Origin: Streptosporangiaceae bacterium
Lineage (GTDB): Bacteria > Actinomycetota > Actinomycetes > Streptosporangiales > Streptosporangiaceae
Assembly (NCBI GenBank): GCA_030050125.1
Contig: JASIJN010000531.1
Span: 1-5,841, forward strand
Direction of reading: 5' to 3'
DNA length: 5,841 nt
This document shows positions 1-4,875 of the stretch, piece after piece. The notes beneath the pieces are model-generated. The model did not search any database. It was not told where the DNA came from and saw nothing but the letters and a program-made list of their open reading frames with translations. The position numbers and the translations under genes were made by a program. Every line of letters begins with the position of its first letter. Position 1 is the first letter of the stretch.

Positions 1-682
1 CCCTCAGCAGCGTGGACAGCAGGTCGTCGCCGGGGGAGCGCAGGCGCCCGGCGACGACCTCGCGGCCGAGGTCCCACAGCTGCTTGCCGTACGGGCTGCG
101 GAACGGGAACCGCCGGTAGGCGTCGGTGTCGTCCCTGCCCCAGACCACGTCGGTCACGTCCGGGTCGGTGTTGGCGATCAGCCGGTCGCCGAGGTCGATG
201 AACCGGTCCAGGTCGTCCCCGGGCAGGCCCATGATCCGGGCCAGCACCCGGATCGGCACCTGCTTCGCCACGGCGTCTACGAACTCCAGCTCACCCTCGC
301 GCAGGCCGGTGTCCAGCACCCGTTCGGTGAGCTGTACGACGAAGTGCTGGTACGCCGCGACCGCGCGCTGCGAGAAGCTGCCGGAGACGATCTTGCGGAG
401 CTTGGTGTGCTCGGGCGGATCGGTGTCGATGATCGTGCGGCGGGCCGCCATGTCGTCGTCGGTCGGCTCCTCGAACGAGATGCCGCGCGCCGACGAGAAC
501 CTGGCCACGTCGCGGCTGGCGGTCACGATGTCCCGGTAACAATGGACCGACCAGAAACCCGAGTTCGGCGGGGCCTCGTCGTGCCAGGCGACCGGGGCCT
601 CGCGCCGCAGCCGGGCAAACTCCCGGTAGGGAACGCCCCGGGCCCACATGTCGAGATCGGTCAGGTCGGCGGCCCCGGGCAT
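1..682 (-). CDS. Cytochrome P450, N-terminal part (cut by left window edge)
   Basis: This is the first 227 codons of a bacterial class I-type soluble cytochrome P450, a heme monooxygenase fed by ferredoxin and ferredoxin reductase. The translated minus strand starts MPGAADLTDLDMWARG and shows the family's early landmarks. An FWSV segment lies near residues 43-46, followed by FSSARG at 62-67. The C-helix motif DTDPPEHTKLRKIVSGSFS spans about 86-104, with His92 and Arg96 at the positions that bind heme propionates. The MGLPGDDLDRFIDLGDRLI helix (151-169) and the following NTDPD resemble CYP124/CYP125/CYP142-like and linalool hydroxylase-like P450s; that subfamily guess is inference. The I-helix, ExxR and heme-Cys regions lie outside the window, so intactness cannot be judged. 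The ATG at 682-680 is chosen because an in-frame TAA lies nine codons upstream and no other start lies between. An internal ATG at codon 12 is the alternative. I see no clear Shine-Dalgarno. The gene is divergent from the amidotransferase. Confidence 0.93.
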   Translation of the reverse strand, partial: MPGAADLTDLDMWARGVPYREFARLRREAPVAWHDEAPPNSGFWSVHCYRDIVTASRDVARFSSARGISFEEPTDDDMAARRTIIDTDPPEHTKLRKIVSGSFSQRAVAAYQHFVVQLTERVLDTGLREGELEFVDAVAKQVPIRVLARIMGLPGDDLDRFIDLGDRLIANTDPDVTDVVWGRDDTDAYRRFPFRSPYGKQLWDLGREVVAGRLRSPGDDLLSTLLR

Positions 683-691
683 GCCAGATAC

Positions 692-703
692 TTTGGCACC
701 AAA
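692..703. promoter_or_regulatory. Inverted repeat TTTGG-CA-CCAAA, candidate operator
   Basis: Five-base arms TTTGG and CCAAA match perfectly around a 2-nt centre, inside a locally AT-richer 61-bp gap between the divergent P450 and amidotransferase start codons. The site ends 10 nt before the P450 ATG and 41 nt before the amidotransferase ATG. A dimeric repressor bound here could affect both genes. The arms are short, so chance occurrence is possible, and no cognate regulator is known. Confidence 0.35.
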
Positions 704-732
704 CGATTAGCCCGGCAACGCGGAAACCGTGC

Positions 733-736
733 AGGA
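733..736 (+). promoter_or_regulatory. Ribosome binding site of the glutamine amidotransferase
   Basis: AGGA lies 7 nt before the ATG at 744. This spacing favours that ATG over the in-frame GTG at 729, which lies upstream of the site. Confidence 0.6.
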
Positions 737-743
737 TAGGCGC

Positions 744-1430
744 ATGCGAGTCGTCGTAGTCACCCATCATGACGAGGACGCGGCCGGTTTCATCGGCGAG
801 GCCTTCCTCGCCCGCGGGGCCGAGCTCAGCGTGCACCTGTTCCCGGAGGAGGGCCCGCTGCCCGGGTTCGACGGCGTCGACCACGTGGTCGTGCTCGGCG
901 CGGAGTGGTCGGTCTACGACGACAGCCCGGACCGGGCCTGGATCGCGGACGAGCTGGACTGGCTGCGCCGGGCGGACGAGGCGGCGGTGCCGGTGCTGGG
1001 GATCTGCTTCGGCGCCCAGGCGCTGGCGGCCGCGCTCGGCGGCCGGGTCAGGGCCGCACCGCGCAAGGAAATCGGCTGGAGCACGATCGAGACGTTCGAT
1101 CCTGAGCTGATCCCGCACGGTCCCTGGCTGGAGTTCCACGGCGACCAGTGCTTCCCGCCGCCGGAGGCGAACGTGATCGCGCGCAACGAGGTCGGCGTGC
1201 AGGCGTTCGCGATCGGCCGGCACCTGGCCGTCCAGTTCCACCCCGAGGCCGACGGCGAGCAGCTCAGGCTGTGGCTGGAGGCCGGCGGGCGCGAGCAAGC
1301 CCAGCTCGCCGGGACCGACCCCGACCGGTTCCTGGCCCAGACCCTGGCCGAGGAGTCGGCCTCCCGGGTGCGGGCCGACGCCCTGGTGGCCTCGGCCCTG
1401 CTGCTGGCCACCGGACCCCTGGAGCTGTAG
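744..1430 (+). CDS. Stand-alone class I glutamine amidotransferase (GMP synthase GATase-like)
   Basis: A 228-residue protein made only of a class I (triad) glutamine amidotransferase domain, which releases ammonia from glutamine and normally passes it to a partner synthase. The nucleophile elbow GICFGAQ places the catalytic Cys at residue 88. QFHPEAD supplies His166 and Glu168, completing the Cys-His-Glu triad. A KEIGW motif (108-112) precedes the FHGDQ segment (131-135), as in GuaA-type and YfeJ-type solo amidotransferases. The first strand, MRVVVVTHHD, is a typical Rossmann-like start. No synthase domain is fused and none is encoded next door, so the acceptor substrate is unknown. A hydrolase-like role such as gamma-glutamyl hydrolysis is a possible alternative. 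The start at 744 rests on AGGA 7 nt upstream. The gene is divergent from the P450 and convergent with the MarR gene. No missing catalytic residue is seen. Confidence 0.93.
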   Translation: MRVVVVTHHDEDAAGFIGEAFLARGAELSVHLFPEEGPLPGFDGVDHVVVLGAEWSVYDDSPDRAWIADELDWLRRADEAAVPVLGICFGAQALAAALGGRVRAAPRKEIGWSTIETFDPELIPHGPWLEFHGDQCFPPPEANVIARNEVGVQAFAIGRHLAVQFHPEADGEQLRLWLEAGGREQAQLAGTDPDRFLAQTLAEESASRVRADALVASALLLATGPLEL

Positions 1431-1449
1431 CCCGGGCACCGCCGGTCCG

Positions 1450-1459
1450 CATTTAGCAC
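1450..1459. repeat. Direct repeat copy 1, CATTTAGCAC
   Basis: First of two identical 10-bp direct repeats in the gap between the convergent amidotransferase and MarR genes. The copies start 23 nt apart, roughly two helical turns, and sit in a noticeably AT-richer patch. Function is unknown. Paired binding sites for one protein are possible. Confidence 0.6.
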
Positions 1460-1472
1460 GGTACTTATCCCT

Positions 1473-1482
1473 CATTTAGCAC
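1473..1482. repeat. Direct repeat copy 2, CATTTAGCAC
   Basis: Second copy, identical to the one at 1450-1459 and in the same orientation. Both are followed by a purine and then G. The similarity does not extend further on either side. Confidence 0.6.
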
Positions 1483-1491
1483 AGCAGTCAG

Positions 1492-1530
1492 CGTCCGGCC
1501 GGCGGACGGACGCGGGCCTCCCGCAGTCCG
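1492..1530. terminator. GC-rich hairpins between convergent genes, possible bidirectional terminator
   Basis: CGTCCG (1492-1497) pairs with CGGACG (1503-1508) around a 5-nt loop. A second stem, GCGGG (1512-1516) with CCCGC (1520-1524), has a 3-nt loop. CGGAC (1503-1507) could instead pair with GTCCG (1526-1530) to enclose the second stem. No T-run follows, which is common for actinobacterial terminators but also weakens the call. The position just downstream of the MarR stop codon and after the amidotransferase suits termination from both sides. Confidence 0.4.
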
Positions 1531-1532
1531 GC

Positions 1533-2048
1533 TCAGGCGTCCTCGACCGACCGGATGATCTTGCGGAGCAGCGCGGCGAGCTGGTTCTTCTCCCGCTCGG
1601 TGAGGCTGGAGCTGACGAACGCCTCGCCCATGTTGAACGCCGGGAACAGCCGCTCGATCACGCCGAGCCCCAAGGGTTCCAGGCTCACCAGCACCAGGCG
1701 CCCGTCCGCGTCGTGCGCCCGCCGCCGGACCAGGCCGCGCTTCTCCAGGGTCTTCAGCACGCCGGTCAGCGTTCCCTTGGTGACGCCGGCCTCTTCGGCC
1801 AGGTGCCTGGTCTGCTGGTCGCCCCAGATCCACAGCACGAACAGCACGGTGAACGCGGCCCACGAGAGGTCCTCGTCGGCCAGCACCTTCTGCTCCATGT
1901 GGCGCCGGATCACGTTGGCGGCGCGGTAGATGTTCGAGACCGCGGCCATCGCCGCGAAGTCGAGCGCCTGGTCGCCGATCCGGCCGCGGATATCGCGCTC
2001 GGCCCGGACGAGATCGGTAGGGCTGCCGGCGGCGAGGCGACGGGGCAT
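1533..2048 (-). CDS. MarR-family transcriptional regulator
   Basis: A 171-residue winged-helix regulator of the MarR family, expected to act as a DNA-binding homodimer that releases its operator when a small ligand binds. After a short Arg-rich N-terminus, helix 1 (about 33-52, with NIYRAANVIRRHMEQ) forms the dimer side. The helix-turn-helix lies at about 79-103, with QQTRHLAEEAGVTKGTLTG and then VLKTLEKRGLV. The wing follows at 111-122 with DADGRLVLVSL, carrying the Asp-x-x-x-Arg wing signature. C-terminal helices (about 145-168) complete the dimer interface. Length is slightly above the usual 140-160 because of the N-terminal extension. The ATG lies 32 nt after the decarboxylase stop and has no visible Shine-Dalgarno, so translational coupling or readthrough expression from the operon is likely. 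As last gene of the oxidase-decarboxylase unit it is a candidate autoregulator. The ligand is unknown. Confidence 0.92.
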   Translation of the reverse strand: MPRRLAAGSPTDLVRAERDIRGRIGDQALDFAAMAAVSNIYRAANVIRRHMEQKVLADEDLSWAAFTVLFVLWIWGDQQTRHLAEEAGVTKGTLTGVLKTLEKRGLVRRRAHDADGRLVLVSLEPLGLGVIERLFPAFNMGEAFVSSSLTEREKNQLAALLRKIIRSVEDA

Positions 2049-2049
2049 A

Positions 2050-2067
2050 CGGCGATCGTACGTGCCG
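2050..2067. promoter_or_regulatory. Imperfect dyad CGGC-N10-GCCG before the MarR gene
   Basis: Four-base arms CGGC and GCCG flank a 10-nt centre containing the palindrome CGTACG, just ahead of the MarR start codon. It could be a local operator or only part of the GC-rich background. The symmetry is off-centre, so this is a weak call. Confidence 0.15.
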
Positions 2068-2080
2068 CGGGATCCGGCGG

Positions 2081-3445
2081 TCAGCGCCGCGCCAGAGCCT
2101 CGACCCGGGCGTGCAGTTCGGGCACGTAGCCCTCGGCCTCGGGCTTCATCAGCACGCTGCGCAGGATCCTGGCCCCGTCGCGGTCCGCCCCGATGCCCGG
2201 ATGGCGGCGGGCGACATCGGCGGCCGAGGTGCGCAGCGTGCTGAGGAACACCGGGCGGTCCGGGTCGGCCATGCCGTCGGCCAGCATCCGGGCGCTGGCC
2301 CGGTCGATCGCGCTCAGGGTGCGCTCGGGCGTGGCCGGGAAATACGTGACGATGTCCGGCTCCGGCGGCTGGTAGAGCTCCAGCAGGCCGGAACCGGCGA
2401 TCAGCCCCGCCCACTCCAGCGCGGCCCGGCGGCCGGCCGCCACCACCCGGCCGAGCCCGTCCGGCGCCGGGGGCAGCAGCCGGAACGTCAGCCACAGCGC
2501 GGCGGCGGCCGCCCCGGCCCGGGAGCACTCGAGGCTGATCTCGCCGAGGTGCAGGTCGCCGGACGTGAAGTAGGTGTAGGGGGAGTCGTGCACGTAGAAG
2601 CGCCCCACGTCCGGATCGCGGAACAGCACGGCCCCGCACCCGTAGGGCTGCAGCCCGTGCTTGTGCGGGTCCACCACCACCGAGTCGCACTCGGCGATGG
2701 CCCGCCACGGCGCCTGGTCCAGGCCGGCCGGGTCATCCGCGCCCGCCAGCAGCGTGAAGAAACCGCCGTAGGCCGCGTCGACGTGGACCCGGGCCCCGTG
2801 CCTGCGGGCCACGGCCAGCACCTCGTGCACCGGGTCGATCGCGCCCAGGCCGGTGGTGCCGGCGGTCGCGACGACGGTCCCGATCCCGCCCTTGGCCAGC
2901 AGCTCCTCCAGCGCGCCGGGGTCCAGCCGCCCGGCCCCGTCGGCCGCCACGGGGGTTCCCTCGATGCCGAGCACCCCGCACATGCGGGCGTGGGTGTAGT
3001 GCGCCTCCGCGCTGAAGGCGACGCCCCGGCCCGGGTGCAGCTCGCGGGCGACGTAGAGGGCCTCGAGGTTGGCGATCGTGCCGCTGGTGGTCAGGTGGCC
3101 CAGGTGCGTGGCCAGGCCGAACATCTCGGCCAGCTGCGCCACCGCCTCCTTCTCCATCCGGGCCGTGGCCGGGCCGCCGTCCAGCGCGTGGTTGTTGGGG
3201 TTGATCAGCATCGCGGTGAGGTAGCCGGCCACCGCGGCCGGATGCGGGGGCTTGAGCATCTGCCCGGCGTAGGACGGGTGGAAGAACGGGTAGTTCTCCC
3301 GCAGCCGCTCGGTGAACTCCCCGAACGCGGCCGCGAACCGCTCGTCGCTGATCTCCAGCGAGGCGTGCGTCTGGTACGGCCCGAACCCGGCCTGCCAGTC
3401 CTCGACCGCGTCCACGCCGCCGCTCAGCCAGCGCCGAATGTCCAT
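2081..3445 (-). CDS. PLP-dependent group II decarboxylase family protein
   Basis: A 454-residue, fold-type I PLP enzyme of the group II amino acid decarboxylase family, likely cytoplasmic and dimeric, releasing CO2 from an amino acid-like substrate. PLP-site landmarks appear in order. TSGTIANLEAL (120-130) is the phosphate-binding loop. AEAHYTHARM (146-155) has His149 as the likely ring-stacking His. TAGTTGLGAIDP (194-205) comes next. HVDAAYGG (221-228) has Asp223 contacting the PLP nitrogen. DPHKHG (259-264) has Lys262 as the Schiff-base Lys. An upstream LINPNNHALDGG segment (80-91) lies near the substrate entrance. The DPHK-x-G-x-x-P form resembles MfnA-like or sphingosine-phosphate-lyase-like branches more than the DPHKWL of animal aromatic decarboxylases, so the substrate cannot be named. 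The ATG at 3445 is preferred over a GTG at 3454 because GGGAG sits 8 nt before the ATG and overlaps the GTG. The gene lies 69 nt after the oxidase stop and 32 nt before the MarR gene, consistent with one operon. Confidence 0.92.
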   Translation of the reverse strand: MDIRRWLSGGVDAVEDWQAGFGPYQTHASLEISDERFAAAFGEFTERLRENYPFFHPSYAGQMLKPPHPAAVAGYLTAMLINPNNHALDGGPATARMEKEAVAQLAEMFGLATHLGHLTTSGTIANLEALYVARELHPGRGVAFSAEAHYTHARMCGVLGIEGTPVAADGAGRLDPGALEELLAKGGIGTVVATAGTTGLGAIDPVHEVLAVARRHGARVHVDAAYGGFFTLLAGADDPAGLDQAPWRAIAECDSVVVDPHKHGLQPYGCGAVLFRDPDVGRFYVHDSPYTYFTSGDLHLGEISLECSRAGAAAAALWLTFRLLPPAPDGLGRVVAAGRRAALEWAGLIAGSGLLELYQPPEPDIVTYFPATPERTLSAIDRASARMLADGMADPDRPVFLSTLRTSAADVARRHPGIGADRDGARILRSVLMKPEAEGYVPELHARVEALARR

Positions 3446-3453
3446 GCACCACA

Positions 3454-3458
3454 CTCCC
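3454..3458 (-). promoter_or_regulatory. Ribosome binding site GGGAG of the decarboxylase
   Basis: On the minus strand GGGAG is followed by 8 nt and then the ATG at 3445. It overlaps the alternative GTG at 3454 and so rules against that start. Confidence 0.6.
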
Positions 3459-3502
3459 GGGTCGGATCCTTCGTGGATTCTGCCGTTTCTTACGCCCGGG
3501 TA

Positions 3503-3508
3503 CCTCCT
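3503..3508 (-). promoter_or_regulatory. Orphan perfect Shine-Dalgarno AGGAGG with no start codon
   Basis: AGGAGG on the minus strand begins 6 nt after the oxidase stop codon. No ATG, GTG or TTG follows at ribosome-binding distance, and the next used start (decarboxylase ATG) is 57 nt away. It may be chance, a remnant of a lost start, or a ribosome standby or leader element. Confidence 0.4.
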
Positions 3509-3514
3509 GGCTGG

Positions 3515-4780
3515 TTACCGATCCGGCGGGAGGTAGCGGTCCAGAAGATCGTTGCGGAACTTGCCGGACGGGTCGTAGCGGCGGGTCAGCCGGCCGAAGT
3601 CGTCCAGCCGCGGGTACAGCCCCCGCACCACCCCGGGACCGATGCCGAACAGCTTTCCCCAGTGCGGCCGGGCGTGCAGCGGCGCCAGGCGTTCCTCGAC
3701 CCGGGCCAGGACCGGCTCGACCGCCGGCCAGTCGTTGATCCAGGTGAAGTGGAGCCCCACCGTGTCGCGCTGGTAGCTCGGGCTGAGCCACAGCCGGTCC
3801 GGCGCGATCGTGCGGATCTCCGTGATGCGTACCACCGGAGCCAGGAGGCCGGCGATCGGCCAGAGCGCGTCCAGCGCGTCGATCGCGGCCGCCCGGGGCA
3901 GCAGGTACTCGGACTGCAGCTCGTCACCGCTGCTCGGGGTGTGCTCCGGCCGGAAGTGCGGCAGCCGCTCGTGCCAGGGCCCGGGCACGCCCAGTTGCTG
4001 GGTGCAGTGGGCCGGCGGCATGCCGGGCACCGGATTGCGCGGGCCGTCGGCCAGCCGGCCGCCCATCCATAGCGGCCGCGGCGCCCAGGAGTCCGCGGTG
4101 TCCGCCCGCCGCTTCAGCCACGCCTGGCGGATCCGGGGGACGCGCCAGTCGGTGAACAGGCTCACGCTGTACGCGCTGGCCATGATCGCGTCGAACTGCT
4201 CGCTCACCTGCTCGTAGGGCAGGTCCTCGTAGACGTACTGCCGGATGTTGAAGGCGGGCACGGTGTCGAGGGTGAGCCGGGTGACGATGCCGAGGGCGCC
4301 CAGGCTTACCACCATTCCGGCGAACTCGGCCGGGTCGGCGGCGCGGCTCGCGGTCACCACGTCCCCGTCCGCGGTGACCATCTGCATTGCCGACACCGAC
4401 GTCGCGAGGTTGCCGTTGCCGTCGCCGGACCCGTGGGTGGCGGTGGCGCAGGCGCCCGCCACCGAGATGTGCGGGAGCGACCCCAGGTTCGGCAGGGCCC
4501 GCCCGGCCCGGTGCAGTTCCCCGGCGAATTCCCCGTAGCTCAGCCCGGCGCTCACGGTGACCGAGCCGGCGCCGATCTCGATCAGCTGCGGCAGGCCGGC
4601 CACGCTGACCAGGTCGCCCGTGGTGTCGGCCAGGCGGTTGAACGAGTGGCCGGTGCCCAGCGCCCGGACCCGCTCGCTGCGGGCCACCAGTTGCTGCAAC
4701 TGCGGGAGCGATGACGGTTCGTGGCAGCGCTCCGCGCGGAACGCCACGTTGCCGGCCCAGTTCGTTCGGTTCCCGGTCAT
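3515..4780 (-). CDS. aldO: FAD-linked alditol oxidase (AldO / xylitol oxidase-like)
   Basis: A 421-residue flavoprotein oxidase of the VAO/PCMH family, closely resembling Streptomyces coelicolor alditol oxidase (about 418 residues). That enzyme oxidises the terminal CH2OH of xylitol, sorbitol and other polyols to an aldose with release of H2O2. The FAD domain opens with TNWAGNV (6-12). LGTGHSFNRL (41-50) carries His45, the expected site of the covalent 8-alpha-histidyl FAD bond. SLPHISVAGACATATHGSG (101-119) is the second flavin-binding stretch. The substrate-site residues known for AldO all appear aligned: Ser106, Glu321 and Arg323 (EIRT), Thr346 (HFTW) and Lys376 (HWGK). VPGPWHERLPHFRPE and ELQSEYLLPR are also characteristic. 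No signal peptide is seen, so it should be cytoplasmic. The ATG at 4780 lacks a Shine-Dalgarno, but a TAGACT box 8 nt upstream suggests a leaderless message. It is first gene of the probable operon with the decarboxylase and MarR genes and is divergent from the kinase. Confidence 0.95.
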   Translation of the reverse strand: MTGNRTNWAGNVAFRAERCHEPSSLPQLQQLVARSERVRALGTGHSFNRLADTTGDLVSVAGLPQLIEIGAGSVTVSAGLSYGEFAGELHRAGRALPNLGSLPHISVAGACATATHGSGDGNGNLATSVSAMQMVTADGDVVTASRAADPAEFAGMVVSLGALGIVTRLTLDTVPAFNIRQYVYEDLPYEQVSEQFDAIMASAYSVSLFTDWRVPRIRQAWLKRRADTADSWAPRPLWMGGRLADGPRNPVPGMPPAHCTQQLGVPGPWHERLPHFRPEHTPSSGDELQSEYLLPRAAAIDALDALWPIAGLLAPVVRITEIRTIAPDRLWLSPSYQRDTVGLHFTWINDWPAVEPVLARVEERLAPLHARPHWGKLFGIGPGVVRGLYPRLDDFGRLTRRYDPSGKFRNDLLDRYLPPDR

Positions 4781-4788
4781 CCGGCCGC

Positions 4789-4794
4789 AGTCTA
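4789..4794 (-). promoter_or_regulatory. Candidate -10 box TAGACT for a leaderless oxidase transcript
   Basis: TAGACT on the minus strand fits the TANNNT pattern of actinobacterial -10 elements and ends 8 nt before the oxidase ATG, which would place transcription start at or next to the start codon. The corresponding -35 slot (about 4812-4818) has no good TTGACA match and falls inside the palindrome at 4809-4820, suggesting a regulated promoter. Confidence 0.4.
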
Positions 4795-4808
4795 CTCAGT
4801 CACGACTC

Positions 4809-4820
4809 GGCATCGATGCC
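4809..4820. promoter_or_regulatory. Perfect 12-bp palindrome GGCATCGATGCC, candidate operator
   Basis: GGCATCGATGCC equals its own reverse complement. It lies in the divergent gap between the oxidase and kinase genes, centred about 34 nt upstream of the oxidase ATG and about 61 nt upstream of the kinase ATG at 4876. If the oxidase message is leaderless, the site covers its -35 region, a classic repressor position. The MarR protein of the operon is one candidate binder; this is inference. Confidence 0.45.
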
Positions 4821-4875
4821 CGGATTGTCAGAGCATCGCCCAGCCTGGGCGCTCGTGCGTGCCACGATGGTTGCC

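Noticed and set aside
291..1475. A 394-codon minus-strand frame across the amidotransferase and part of the P450
   Set aside because: It is antisense to the amidotransferase with its full catalytic triad and out of frame with the P450. The composition is that of a shadow frame.
1450..1482. CIRCE element (HrcA operator) suggested by TTAGCAC
   Set aside because: CIRCE needs TTAGCACTC and GAGTGCTAA as inverted arms around 9 nt. Here both copies face the same way and the TC is missing.
1533..2708. A longer MarR reading frame starting at 2708, giving a 391-residue protein
   Set aside because: The upstream 220 residues are an Arg/Gly/Ala-rich shadow frame of the decarboxylase with no domain. The MarR domain begins naturally at the ATG at 2048.
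2111..4072. A 653-codon plus-strand open frame antisense to the decarboxylase and oxidase genes
   Set aside because: It spans two minus-strand genes with intact family motifs, and its predicted protein is low-complexity Arg/Gly/Pro/Val/Gln-rich. Such long antisense frames are typical of GC-rich DNA with biased third positions.
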